Shown one piece after another: positions 23,801 to 32,950 of a stretch of 51,350 bases of DNA. The position numbers were made by a program, and so were the translations under genes. The stretch comes from Gemmataceae bacterium. Lineage in GTDB: Bacteria > Planctomycetota > Planctomycetia > Gemmatales > Gemmataceae. The stretch's first letter is position 1, and every line of letters starts with the position of its first letter. The notes under the pieces are model-generated. The model saw only the letters and a list, made by a program, of their open reading frames with translations, searched no databases and was not told the origin of the DNA. The stretch spans positions 1 through 51,350 of the forward strand of contig JAOAAA010000008.1 of NCBI GenBank assembly GCA_026419115.1, written 5' to 3'.

Positions 23801-26800
23801 TTACTTGGTGCCTAGGGGGATTTTACCCGATTTGAATTCTTGGAGTCGTTCCCGATACTTGTCGTAAAGACGGGTTTGTTTACTTGTCGGCTCCAAAGGC
23901 TTTCCATCAATCCAAATCGCATGGACTTGCGTTGATGGTTGTAAAATATCCCCTGTGGTTAAAATCAGGTTGGCCCGTTTCCCCGCAGCAATGGTTCCTA
24001 GTTCGTTTTCAAGGCCAAAAAATTGTGCGGGTGTTAGCGTAATCGCTTTGAGTGCCTCTTCGGGAGAAAGGCCATAACTGACCGCCATGGCTGCCTCGTA
24101 GGGCAAGTTCCGTGTATTGCTCGATCCATTGGAACGAATGCAGAACCGCACACCGGCTTTTTGCAGGCGGAGTGCATTGGTGAACGGCGCGTCGTAAGGA
24201 TCGTACCATTCTTGAGGCATAGTCATTACGGGGCCAATAATCACGGGAATATCCCGTTTCTTCAGTTCATCGGCCACTTTCCAAGCATCAACGGCCCCGC
24301 TGAGAATCATCTTGAAGCCGAGTTCTTCCGAGAGTTTCAGGGCATCGAGAATTTCCGGTTTTCGGAAGGCGCTGACAATGACGGGGCGTTCCCCTTTCAC
24401 GAACGGAATCAGGGCTTCCAAGCGGGGATTGATCGGTAAGGTGCGTGATTCGGAGCGGGCTTGTTCGTAGGCTTTGGCATCGGCCCAAAGTTGTTTGAGT
24501 TTACGAATTTTCTCTTCCCGTTGTTTTTTGGCAATAGCTCGCCCCAAGGCCGGCATCGTGGGGTCACCGGTCACAAACGGCATTTCTGCGGGGAACTCCA
24601 CATGTAAGGCCACCGGATCACGAACGATCATATCTTTCGGGGTCCAACCCGCGAGGTTAATCAACGCGGCTTGGCCGGCGACTGTCGGTCCAATCGGGCG
24701 GGTCACCACTGTCAATACTCCGTTCGCTCGCGTGACGGGGATCAATTCGGAATCAGGATTGATTGCAGCGGCCGCTCGGAGATCGGGTTGGAAATCCCCC
24801 CCCTCGGCAAAATCCTGCGTCTCCTTCGATTGACCTAGTTCGGTCAGCCCCAAAATGGTTCCCGTGTCGATCATTCCGGGGTATAAATGGAAACCTGTAC
24901 CGTCGAATATCTGGGCATTCTGCGGGATTTTCACCAACACGGGGGCATTCTTTTTCCCTAGGGGTTCGACCACAATCGCGTTCCCTTTGTCTGCAACCTC
25001 GGCATCCTTCAAATAGGTCCCAAACGTCACGGAAACAATTTTGCCTTTTTCGATAACGACTACTCCACGGCCCGATTTTTCCTGACCGGTGTGGATAATC
25101 GCGTTGACGATGACCTGAGGGGAATCCCCCTTGGGTAAAACGATCGGTCTGGGAAGAGGTTTTTTAGGTCCCTCGATGGCAAGGGGGTTAGCCTTGAAGG
25201 TTTCGCTTTTTTGGAAGTAAACTTCCCCTTCGACAAGGGTCATTTCGCAGCGACTAAACCCATTCAAAGGGTGCCCATTAAAGATGGCCAAGTCGGCCTG
25301 TTTCCCCACTTCGATTGAACCGATCCGTGCTTCTAACCCCAATTGTTTCGCAGGGTTGAGCGTGATGGTTTTCAGGGCATCGTCTGGGTCCATTCCGCCG
25401 TATTTGATCAGTTTGGCTGCCTCCTGATACAGATGGCGAACCAATTCGTTACTATCAGACTTCAGGCACACATCCACACCCGATTCTTGCATCAACACGG
25501 CAGCAAACGGAATGGCATCGAACGCCTCGATTTTGTAGGCCCACCAATCGCTAAACAACGAGCAACTCGCCCCGTGAGCTGCGATTTCTGGCCCCACTTT
25601 GTAGCCTTCGAGAACGTGTTGCAGCGATTTGATTTTGATGCCGAAACGGTCGGCCACTCGCAAAAGCATTAGAATTTCGTCACTGCGGTAACAATGGCAG
25701 TGAATCTTAATATCACCGGTTAATACCTCGGCCAAGGCTTCCAAGCGAAGGTCCCGACGGGGTTCCGGCAAGGTGCCCTTCGAGGCGCGATAATCGTCCC
25801 ATTGTTTCTGATACAGTTTGGCTTCCGAGAAGGCTCGCACTAAGACGGCTTCGACACCCATTCGAGAATTGGGGAAGCGGCCATCGGTTCGTTTGACGTT
25901 TTCCCCGAGCGCGAATTTGACTCCGCGAGGGGCATCTTGAATCAATAATTCTTTCGCCGAGCGGCCCCATTTCAATTTGATGACGGCATCTTGACCACCA
26001 ATTACGTTGGCCGACCCGTGCAATAATCGGGCCGTGGTCACTCCACCGGCCAAGCTCCGATAAATTTGGACATCTTCGGCTTCGATGACATCTCGCACAC
26101 GCACTTCCGGAACGACCGAAAGAGAAAATTCATTCACCCCGCCCGAGATGGCAAAATGGGCATGGGTATCGATAATCCCTGGCATGATGAAGCAGCCCCC
26201 GAGATCCACAACGGTGATCTCTTTCGGAACCTCACGGATACGGGCCGGTCCCACATATTGAATCTTCCCTGCGACCACTTCGATTTCACCATTTTCGATC
26301 GTGCCGGTTCGGCTGCAAGTGAGGATGGTGGCATTTTTCAGCAGTACGTTCCCTTTCGTTTGCAGTTTGGGTTTCCGCATCGCTTCGGTTTCGATTTCTT
26401 CACCCGCTTTGGGTTCTGCGACCTCGGGCTTTTTCTCGGTGGCGTCTGGCTTTTTCTCAATGGGACCAATTTTGGGAGGGTCCTTTTTGACCATTTCCTG
26501 CTCGTAGATGACCCCGTCTACGAAGACCCATTTTGTTTGGGCCTCGGCATCGAGCGGGTGGTGCGTGGTGACTTGCAAATGAGCATATTTCCCTACCTCT
26601 AAGGTGCCAATTTGAGGGGATACCCCCACGATCTCGGCTGCATTTCGGGTCAAGGCGAGAAAGGCGGCCTCGCGGCTCAAACCAGCCTTAAGGGCTTTTT
26701 GTAAATGGTTTCGCCATTTTTCGACCGGCTTATCTCCCGAAATTCCTTGGGTGCTAAATGCGATTTTCACCCCTGCGTTATGGAGCTGTTGGGCACAGGC

Positions 26801-27796
26801 TACCTCTTCGGCCCGTTGGCGGTCCCGTTCGATTTTCGCCAGCGGGGGCATTTCTTTTTCCTTTTCGAGCGGTTCAGAAAAACTGAGTTTCAGGATCACT
26901 GGAGTTTTGCTCGCTGCCAGCCGATCTTTTACTTTCCAAGCATCTCTTCCCCCCGAGATCACGACGGGGATTTTGAATTCTTCGGCAAAATCCAACGCGC
27001 GATGAATTTCACTGGAGGTATCGGCCTCGAAACAGAGGGGCAATTTCTTTTGCAAAATAAGGGCCACCGCCTCCAAGCACGGGTCGGCAGGAACCCTTTC
27101 TGCCCCCCCCCCTTGTTGGGATTTTTGGATTAAACGAGAATGGCGATCGGCATCGAGAAATAATTGCCGAAGGTGAGCGATCACCCCCATCAAAGCCCGA
27201 GGATAATCGGCCCCTGCAATGGTTCGGAGCATCCCATGCTCAAATACCGGCGCCCGCAGAATCATCTCACGCGGGGATTTTCCACCCAAGGAAATCACGG
27301 CTGATTGCCCCGAAAGAAACGAGCCTTCCGGTGCCGACAGTTGCGCCGTAAACCCCGCGCGACGCCAATCATTCATTGCGGGATCGTCGGGGCGCAAGGC
27401 AGTACGCACTTCGAATTCAGGCATCAAACCTTTCCGATGATCGGGCTTGGTCGCGGCCAACACATCCGAGGCGAGGTCTTCGGGACCAGCCGGAGGAGAG
27501 AGCGGCCGTTTTTGAGCCGAATCAAATCCGCGTGTGGTCAGCCCATCGATCCAACCCGGCGAAACCACCATCCCTGTACCATCCAGCACCCGAGCGCCCA
27601 AGGGAATCTCGACTTTTTCGCCCACCGCCACAATTTTTCCATCTTTAATGACGATGGTTCCTTTTTCAATCGTTTGTGTAGCCGAGACGATAATCTGCGC
27701 TTGTGTGATCGCAGTGGCCGGTTCTTTGGAAACCTGAGCGAACGCCCCACAAACGCCTATGTATCCAACCACAAGACTGGCAAGCAATGCACGCAT
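23801..27796 (-). CDS. Giant secreted protein with three tandem amidohydrolase-like domains, one with intact metal ligands
   Basis: This is a 1331-residue protein, about three times the usual length. The signal peptide begins at ATG 27796 (MRALLASLVVGYIGVCGAFAQ). Domain 1 (~20-430) and domain 3 (~900-1300) have the beta-sandwich ends and barrel layout of amidohydrolases (SPGWIDGL and YPGMIDTGT, with EVGKYAHLQV and AAGKRANLIL near their ends) but lack the HxH pair. Domain 2 (~475-880) keeps it: DTHAHF (His545, His547), IHCHC (His699, His701), LQH (His727) and KSDSNE (Asp781). It would be a metal-dependent hydrolase, for example on imides, peptides or cyclic amides, with two non-catalytic copies. 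A Lys/Pro-rich linker separates domains 1 and 2. C10 (27103-27112) and C8 (24796-24803) runs encode Gly stretches. Confidence 0.93.
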   Translation of the reverse strand: MRALLASLVVGYIGVCGAFAQVSKEPATAITQAQIIVSATQTIEKGTIVIKDGKIVAVGEKVEIPLGARVLDGTGMVVSPGWIDGLTTRGFDSAQKRPLSPPAGPEDLASDVLAATKPDHRKGLMPEFEVRTALRPDDPAMNDWRRAGFTAQLSAPEGSFLSGQSAVISLGGKSPREMILRAPVFEHGMLRTIAGADYPRALMGVIAHLRQLFLDADRHSRLIQKSQQGGGAERVPADPCLEAVALILQKKLPLCFEADTSSEIHRALDFAEEFKIPVVISGGRDAWKVKDRLAASKTPVILKLSFSEPLEKEKEMPPLAKIERDRQRAEEVACAQQLHNAGVKIAFSTQGISGDKPVEKWRNHLQKALKAGLSREAAFLALTRNAAEIVGVSPQIGTLEVGKYAHLQVTTHHPLDAEAQTKWVFVDGVIYEQEMVKKDPPKIGPIEKKPDATEKKPEVAEPKAGEEIETEAMRKPKLQTKGNVLLKNATILTCSRTGTIENGEIEVVAGKIQYVGPARIREVPKEITVVDLGGCFIMPGIIDTHAHFAISGGVNEFSLSVVPEVRVRDVIEAEDVQIYRSLAGGVTTARLLHGSANVIGGQDAVIKLKWGRSAKELLIQDAPRGVKFALGENVKRTDGRFPNSRMGVEAVLVRAFSEAKLYQKQWDDYRASKGTLPEPRRDLRLEALAEVLTGDIKIHCHCYRSDEILMLLRVADRFGIKIKSLQHVLEGYKVGPEIAAHGASCSLFSDWWAYKIEAFDAIPFAAVLMQESGVDVCLKSDSNELVRHLYQEAAKLIKYGGMDPDDALKTITLNPAKQLGLEARIGSIEVGKQADLAIFNGHPLNGFSRCEMTLVEGEVYFQKSETFKANPLAIEGPKKPLPRPIVLPKGDSPQVIVNAIIHTGQEKSGRGVVVIEKGKIVSVTFGTYLKDAEVADKGNAIVVEPLGKKNAPVLVKIPQNAQIFDGTGFHLYPGMIDTGTILGLTELGQSKETQDFAEGGDFQPDLRAAAAINPDSELIPVTRANGVLTVVTRPIGPTVAGQAALINLAGWTPKDMIVRDPVALHVEFPAEMPFVTGDPTMPALGRAIAKKQREEKIRKLKQLWADAKAYEQARSESRTLPINPRLEALIPFVKGERPVIVSAFRKPEILDALKLSEELGFKMILSGAVDAWKVADELKKRDIPVIIGPVMTMPQEWYDPYDAPFTNALRLQKAGVRFCIRSNGSSNTRNLPYEAAMAVSYGLSPEEALKAITLTPAQFFGLENELGTIAAGKRANLILTTGDILQPSTQVHAIWIDGKPLEPTSKQTRLYDKYRERLQEFKSGKIPLGTK

Positions 27797-27965
27797 AAAC
27801 AAAGTCCGATCTTTCGTTTCTACAAGATTAAAGAGCAAGATAGTAGATCGACCTCTAAAAGGTAGGGTTTTCAAAAACTCTGTCTCAATTCCTTTCAAAC
27901 ACAAGGGGAACGAAAACTTTCAAGCCGTCAGGATGCGATGAGAAAAAGACGGAACATGCGGGGGA

Positions 27966-28457
27966 TTATTTCACGGCTTCTTCGTGGACCTTTTTCCCAT
28001 TTTCGTTGAAGATCACTTTTTTGACCTTCTCTTTGGGTATCGAAAGGATCAGGGGGCTTGCAAACGTGGCCGTGCTGGGAGCTTCTGCAGTGGCTTTGTA
28101 GTCGAGGGTGACCACTCCTTCGGTGATGGTGACCCCTTTGATTTCGTAGTTGGTGATAGAATTGCCTCGTTTAATGGTGGCGATGACCAAGAGTTTCTTG
28201 AATTCGTCGGCATCGTTGGGTAACAACACAGGTTTTGGTCCCATCACGAAGCCCACTCCAAAGATGGAATCGAACTTTTCCCGATCCGAGATCACCAAGT
28301 AAGATGCTTCCCCTTTCAAGCCCGAAGAGTTTTTTTCAAAATACCCTTTGTTGTAATGGGTATAAGCCAACTTCATATCCTTATCGTCAGCAAGAAGCGA
28401 GCCAAAGGATACCAGAACGAAGAAAAAACAGGTGCAACGCATAAGCAAGCCTCGCAT
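27966..28457 (-). CDS. Small secreted protein of unknown function
   Basis: This is a 163-residue protein. A signal peptide (FFFVLVSFGSLLA) sends it out of the cytoplasm. The mature part is Lys-rich and mixed alpha/beta (GEASYLVISDREKFDSIFGVG, KLLVIATIKRGNSITNYEIKGVTI). I do not recognise a family. An alternative ATG six codons downstream (MRCTCFFF) would give a more usual signal peptide. It is divergent from the Fis-type regulator across a duplicated spacer. Confidence 0.85.
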   Translation of the reverse strand: MRGLLMRCTCFFFVLVSFGSLLADDKDMKLAYTHYNKGYFEKNSSGLKGEASYLVISDREKFDSIFGVGFVMGPKPVLLPNDADEFKKLLVIATIKRGNSITNYEIKGVTITEGVVTLDYKATAEAPSTATFASPLILSIPKEKVKKVIFNENGKKVHEEAVK

Positions 28458-28480
28458 TTGAGAGATGTTCCTAGCATATC

Positions 28481-28626
28481 AAATGGTCAACGGAACGAGA
28501 ACGATTGGGGAATGTGTTTTGACAATCGAAAGGAAATCGTGCGGTTATTGGTCAAATGTTGACTGGAACGAGAACGAGTAGGAAACGTGTTTTGATGATC
28601 GAATAGATAGGATTAGGTTACCGGTA
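28481..28626. repeat. 73-bp tandem duplication filling the spacer between divergent genes
   Basis: 28481-28553 and 28554-28626 align along their whole length; the best parts are GGAACGAGAACGA and GTGTTTTGA-ATCGAA. The right copy ends at the ATG of the regulator gene (28626). A TGGTCAA-N3-TTGAC inverted repeat arises at the junction (28549-28566). Confidence 0.8.
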
Positions 28627-29909
28627 TGAGTCAGGCATGGGCAGAGTTAATTGGTGAAAGCCAACAGGCAATGTTCTTTCTCAGTCGCCGCCGGCGAGTG
28701 CGGATGGTCAATGCCTCGTGGGAAGCCTTAACGGGCCTGAAATCGGAAAGTGTCCTTCAAGAATACGCTAATCCCCGTAAGCTGGAAGGCCCCGCTGCCG
28801 TGCGGGCTGTGCTTCAGGTCATGGCGCCCCCCAAAGGGGTTTTTCGTGGCCGTGTCATGACCGTTCGACGGGCGATTCCCCCCGCTCGACTCGGCCCCCC
28901 TTGGTGGGAGGTGACCTTTATCCCCTTACAAAATGCAACCCAAATCACGGGGATTATCGGTCTGATTCATCCCATCGAGAAACCCAAGCCCGATCAACCT
29001 ACGAAAGGGATCAGCCCCAATCTGATTAATCTTCGGCAAGGGCACATCAAGCAGCATTCGTTGGATAATTTAGGCTTGAACGATCGACAATTTGCACAAG
29101 CGGAATTGGCCAGTTCACTGAAAACCCCCTTGTGGATTCAGGGACCTCAGGGAATTGGGAAACAAACACTCGCTCGGGCCATTCATCATTTTGGCATCAC
29201 AACCGAACAAGCCTTTATTCTCATCGATACACCTGCGTTGCAGCCCTATCTCATTCGGGGTTTACTATTTGGTCACAATGGCCTTGCCGATTCGCCTTTA
29301 GTAGGGACGATTTATCTTCGCGAGCCGGCGCTGCTCGCGGCCGATCTGCAAGCTGAGTTAGTCGAATGGTGGATTACGCATCCGAATCCGCCCCGAATTA
29401 TCAACGGTAGCACCACTTTCGAGAACATCATTCCCAGTTATCGCGATGCCTTCCAGATTTTGCAAATCGACCTACCTGCCCTCAGTGCCCATCCACAAAA
29501 CCTTGTCGCCATTTGGCAACGGGAACTCCAAAAGTTTGACAAAATCGAGAGTAGCCCCGAGGTTCTACAAACCATTACCCATTACTCATGGCCGAATAAC
29601 CTTCGCGAAATGCGAGCTATCCTTGCAGAAATTGCCAGCCACTCCCAGAAACCGCAGGTCACCTTTGACGATCTGCCGAATCATCTGAAAGCCCTGTCGG
29701 TTTCCTTACAAAGTAGTTCCAACCTTCCCAAACCTCGGCCGATCCAATTGGATCAGATTCTCGAACAGGTCGAAAAAAGATTGATTGAGCAAACCTTGCG
29801 GAAATGCCGAGGGGATCAAACGGCCACTGCGGAAGCGTTAGGGATTCACCGTTCTCGCTTACTGCGGCGATTACAGGCCTTGGGGTTGACCGCTTCTCAG
29901 GGGGATTGA
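28626..29909 (+). CDS. Fis-family regulator with PAS input and a degenerate sigma54-type AAA+ domain
   Basis: This is a 427-residue protein. A PAS-like domain spans ~5-115. Residues ~150-345 resemble the AAA+ core of NtrC-type activators, keeping the Walker A GPQGIGKQT (173-181) and the WPNNLREM sensor-type helix. The GAFTGA loop is replaced by LFGHNGLADS (214-223) and the Walker B GTLFLDE is GTIYLREP (227-234). The C-terminus is a Fis HTH (TATAEALGIHRSRLLRRLQALGL). Without GAFTGA it should not work with sigma54; it may act as a plain DNA-binding switch. It overlaps the convergent next gene by 13 bp. Confidence 0.9.
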   Translation: MSQAWAELIGESQQAMFFLSRRRRVRMVNASWEALTGLKSESVLQEYANPRKLEGPAAVRAVLQVMAPPKGVFRGRVMTVRRAIPPARLGPPWWEVTFIPLQNATQITGIIGLIHPIEKPKPDQPTKGISPNLINLRQGHIKQHSLDNLGLNDRQFAQAELASSLKTPLWIQGPQGIGKQTLARAIHHFGITTEQAFILIDTPALQPYLIRGLLFGHNGLADSPLVGTIYLREPALLAADLQAELVEWWITHPNPPRIINGSTTFENIIPSYRDAFQILQIDLPALSAHPQNLVAIWQRELQKFDKIESSPEVLQTITHYSWPNNLREMRAILAEIASHSQKPQVTFDDLPNHLKALSVSLQSSSNLPKPRPIQLDQILEQVEKRLIEQTLRKCRGDQTATAEALGIHRSRLLRRLQALGLTASQGD

Positions 29910-30823
29910 AGGGATCGGCTTGAGCTTTGTTCCAACACATATTGGATCGTTTGCCAATGAATATCAACGGTATCGATGACATTATGTGCGTATCCTCCGG
30001 CCATGACAATCACCATCGGCACGCCATTTCGTTTGCATTGTTCGACGACCATTTGATCCCGTTGCAATAAGCCCTTTTTGCTGAGTTTCAATCGTCCTAA
30101 ACGATCCCCCTCAAACGGGTCGGCCCCTGCCAAGTACACGACCATTTCTGCTCGACTTTTTTCGAGAACCTGAGGAAGATGATCTTCGAGATGATCGAGA
30201 TATTCCTGATCTGTGGTTCCATCGGCCAGTTCAATATCCAGATCGCTGGTTTCTTTCCGCAAAGGATAATTCTTCTCCCCGTGCATCGAGAAGGTAAACA
30301 AGGAGGGATCGAGGCGACACAAGGCCGCCGTGCCGTTCCCTTGATGAACATCTAGATCGATGATCGCAGCACGTTGAATGCGCGATTCTCGTTGCATTTG
30401 CCGCAGCCCAATCACGGCATCGTTAAACAAGCAATACCCTTCTCCGTGATCGCGAAATGCGTGATGGGTTCCCCCCGCTAAATTGATTCCATACCCCGAA
30501 TCGAGGGCACTGTAACAGGCTTCAATTGTGGCGCCGTTAGAACGCCGCGATCGTTCCACCAACTGCGGGGACCAAGGAAAGCCGATCCGTTTCATATCGG
30601 CCTCCGAAATGGTTCCTCGGCTCATGGCCTGAATGTAATCGATTTCATGGGCCAACGCCAGTTCCTCATCGGTTGCGGCATGGGGTAGTATCAACTGCCG
30701 CTCGATCTGGATCAACCCCGAGTTCACTACTCGTTCTCTCAGCAGGCGATATTTCGACATGGGAAAGGTATGCCCCTCGGGAAGGGGTAACACAAAATGG
30801 TCCGTGTAAAATAGCTTGAGCAT
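29897..30823 (-). CDS. Histone deacetylase-family (class IV-like) deacetylase
   Basis: This is a 308-residue protein of the HDAC/AcuC/acetylpolyamine amidohydrolase superfamily. Catalytic His pair HH 120-121 (GGTHHAF), zinc ligands Asp158 and His160 in DLDVHQGNGT, Asp235 in GADPFEGD, and a late MAGGYA loop are all present, so it should be active. The closest wording is HDAC11-type (HGEGYCLFNDAVIG). The substrate in bacteria is probably an acetylated protein or polyamine. The start codon lies inside the left copy of a 56-bp tandem duplication, so a second copy of the start region sits upstream. Confidence 0.94.
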   Translation of the reverse strand: MLKLFYTDHFVLPLPEGHTFPMSKYRLLRERVVNSGLIQIERQLILPHAATDEELALAHEIDYIQAMSRGTISEADMKRIGFPWSPQLVERSRRSNGATIEACYSALDSGYGINLAGGTHHAFRDHGEGYCLFNDAVIGLRQMQRESRIQRAAIIDLDVHQGNGTAALCRLDPSLFTFSMHGEKNYPLRKETSDLDIELADGTTDQEYLDHLEDHLPQVLEKSRAEMVVYLAGADPFEGDRLGRLKLSKKGLLQRDQMVVEQCKRNGVPMVIVMAGGYAHNVIDTVDIHWQTIQYVLEQSSSRSLQSP

Positions 30824-30932
30824 ACCTCGAATGAAACCTTATGGTAATCTCGGCAGAACCATCGCGGAAGTCTGACCATACCACGAGTAAAATCTTATGG
30901 TAATCTCGGCAGCACAATTGCGTAGGCATGGG
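30821..30932. repeat. 56-bp tandem duplication including the HDAC start region
   Basis: Copies are 30821-30876 and 30877-30932. Both start CATACC (complement of the start codon region) and share CTTATGGTAATCTCGGCAG exactly. The duplicated DNA includes the start codon and leader of the leftward deacetylase gene. Confidence 0.85.
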
Positions 30933-31194
30933 TATTCTGAATCTTCCGCACCGTGTTGAGGTCCACTTGAGATGATGTTAGGTCGCGCGAGAGAGATTTT
31001 CCATGTTGTTCATGGACTCACTCCATTACTGGAAATAGGGGTTCGTGCCAAAGGCCCAGTTGACAACCCTTAAATTGTTTAGAAACTTCTAGGCCCATGA
31101 AGCCTTCTGATGATAAACATGACATCAGAGCGTGTAATCCAAAGACAAAAAGGAAGAGTTGGCATCAGAACGATAAGTCGGAGAAAAAAAGGAA
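30933..31194. other. Intergenic stretch without a recognised gene
   Basis: Together with the 56-bp duplication on its left this makes 371 bp without a gene. A TTGACA box (31060-31065) on the plus strand has no gene downstream in that direction. A 40-bp-period repeat (listed separately) occupies the right end. Confidence 0.5.
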
Positions 31195-31200
31195 TTAAAT
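31121..31200. repeat. 40-bp tandem duplication at the 3' end of the ThiF-like gene
   Basis: 31121-31160 and 31161-31200 share RCATCAGARCG at the start and AGA-AAAAAGGAA near the end. The right copy contains the stop codon (31195-31197) of the leftward ThiF-like gene. Confidence 0.7.
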
Positions 31201-31971
31201 CGCCTGATCTGCAGAATGATGTTTTTGCCCGCACACGGAGCAATCGCTCCGCCGCTGTAGCTGAAGAGTACGGAAACGACCCATTTTCAAATCGAACAGT
31301 GCCAAACGGTTTTTCAAAGGTTCGCCGATCCCTGTGATGAGCTTAATTGCCTCGATGGCTCCTAAACAACCTGCCACCCCCGGAACCGCTCCCAGCACAG
31401 GAAATTGTCGTTTCCAAGTGGGGGGAACCTCGGGAACGCGGCACGCAACGCAGGCCGTTTCATAAGGGATAATCGTGGTGACCTGACAGGTGAACTCGTA
31501 CATGGCACAATCGATCATGGGTTTGTTGGCGCGGACACAGGCTTGATTCAACGCTAATCGTTCCTCGAATTTGGGAACGCAACACACCACAACATCAGCG
31601 AGGCGGACCAATCGATCGGCATTTTCGGTCGAGACATTTTCAGGAATTTCTACGATCTGAATATGGGGGTTGAACGCTCGCAGTCTGTTCGCGGCTGTTT
31701 GTACACGCGAAGAGCCAATGGCACTTTCTTGCATCAAAAGTTGGCGATTCAAATCCGAAGGTTTGACGTTACCCGCATGCGCTAAGATCAACGTCCCCAC
31801 GCCAGCCGCCGCTAATTCATACGCCGCTAGCCCTCCTAAACCTCCGACTCGCGAAATAAGAACCTTGGCTTGGCGGATTTTTAATTGCCCTTCTTCTCCC
31901 AAGTCAGGAATCCACATCTGCCATTCATATCGTTGGCGCTCGGACTCGGATAAAGGCTCATTTGAATTCAT
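31195..31971 (-). CDS. ThiF/MoeB/HesA-family E1-like adenylyltransferase
   Basis: This is a 258-residue protein. It has the ATP-binding loop RVGGLGG (41-47), the arginine-finger-type DLNRQLL, and two zinc-binding Cys pairs (CVAC and CSVC). This is the fold that adenylates the C-terminal glycine of ThiS/MoaD-like sulfur carriers. No thi or moa genes are adjacent, so the partner carrier is unknown. The loop reads SRVGGLGG and not the usual GxGGLG because its first Gly is Arg-Val. It is divergent from the ABC operon. Confidence 0.9.
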   Translation of the reverse strand: MNSNEPLSESERQRYEWQMWIPDLGEEGQLKIRQAKVLISRVGGLGGLAAYELAAAGVGTLILAHAGNVKPSDLNRQLLMQESAIGSSRVQTAANRLRAFNPHIQIVEIPENVSTENADRLVRLADVVVCCVPKFEERLALNQACVRANKPMIDCAMYEFTCQVTTIIPYETACVACRVPEVPPTWKRQFPVLGAVPGVAGCLGAIEAIKLITGIGEPLKNRLALFDLKMGRFRTLQLQRRSDCSVCGQKHHSADQAI

Positions 31972-32172
31972 GGGGGTCGATTCGTAGGGGTAGGTTCATA
32001 AGGGTAGATTATGCAATCAGATGGGTCCTGCATATAGCCTAGGTCATCATTCGGAACCGCCTAGAAATCGCACAGGATCAATTCAAACCCATTTCCTTCA
32101 CCCTTGCCAAACCCGTTCCGACAACCTATTTCATACATTCGGATAGCTGATAAAAACCCCTATAGGCGTCCC

Positions 32173-32895
32173 ATGATTACCGTTCGGAATCTCACCAAAT
32201 ACTACGGCGATTATCCGGCAGTGCGTGACGTCTCTTTTCACGTCGATGCGGGAAAAGTGGTTGGTTTTTTAGGACCAAACGGGGCCGGTAAATCGACCAC
32301 GATGCGCATTTTAACGGGTTACCTCACGGCCACATCCGGACAAGCCACCATTAACGGTTGCGATGTTTTTTGGAACCCCATCGAAGCCCGCCGGAATATC
32401 GGGTATCTGCCCGAATCGTGCCCACTGTATACCGAAATGCGGGTCGATGAGTACCTTCTGTTTCGTGCCGGTTTGAAGGGGCTTCCCGTTCGCGATAGAA
32501 AAATTCGCGCCCAATTTGTGATGGAACGCTGCTGGCTCAAAGAGGTACGCCGTCAACTAATCGGGACCCTCTCGAAGGGGTATCGGCAACGGGTCGGCCT
32601 TGCCGATGCCCTCATTGCGAATCCGCCGGTTCTGATTCTCGATGAACCCACCGTGGGGTTAGACCCCACACAAATCCGCGAGACTCGCAAACTGATCAAA
32701 GAATTGGGACAAGAACATACGGTCCTGCTTTCCACTCACATTCTGAGTGAAGTCGAAATGTCCTGCGATTCGGCCATTATCATCTATCAAGGACAAGTGG
32801 CTCTCGAAGGGACCTTAGAACAATTAAAGCAACGCCACCCTAACGGGAATTTAGAAGACCTTTTTGTTTCCATCACCGGTGCCATCGACCGTTGA
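32173..32895 (+). CDS. ABC transporter ATP-binding protein (GldA-like), first gene of the GldG/DUF4340 operon
   Basis: This is a 240-residue ATPase with Walker A GPNGAGKS, Q-loop region YLPES, signature LSKGYRQRVGLADAL, Walker B LILDEPTVGLDP and the H-loop STHILSE. It energises the ABC-2 permease that follows. The ATG at 32173 was chosen because the family starts MITVRNLTKYYG; the frame upstream begins at a TTG at 32104 without family similarity. The layout ATPase, permease, GldG matches GldA-GldF-GldG of Bacteroidota and related sets in planctomycetes. Confidence 0.96.
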   Translation: MITVRNLTKYYGDYPAVRDVSFHVDAGKVVGFLGPNGAGKSTTMRILTGYLTATSGQATINGCDVFWNPIEARRNIGYLPESCPLYTEMRVDEYLLFRAGLKGLPVRDRKIRAQFVMERCWLKEVRRQLIGTLSKGYRQRVGLADALIANPPVLILDEPTVGLDPTQIRETRKLIKELGQEHTVLLSTHILSEVEMSCDSAIIIYQGQVALEGTLEQLKQRHPNGNLEDLFVSITGAIDR

Positions 32896-32950
32896 ATGGT
32901 GGAACAACCCCAATAATCATGAAGCAACCAGAAGAATCATCGGGAGATTT

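Noticed and set aside
27797-27904. N-terminal extension of the triple amidohydrolase frame
   Set aside because: The added residues lack a signal-peptide start; the ATG at 27796 begins a clear signal peptide, so the extension is just an open frame.
28549-28566. TGGTCAA-N3-TTGAC inverted repeat as an operator shared with 10531-10547
   Set aside because: It spans the junction of the 73-bp duplication and is imperfect, so similarity may be chance; kept only as a remark.
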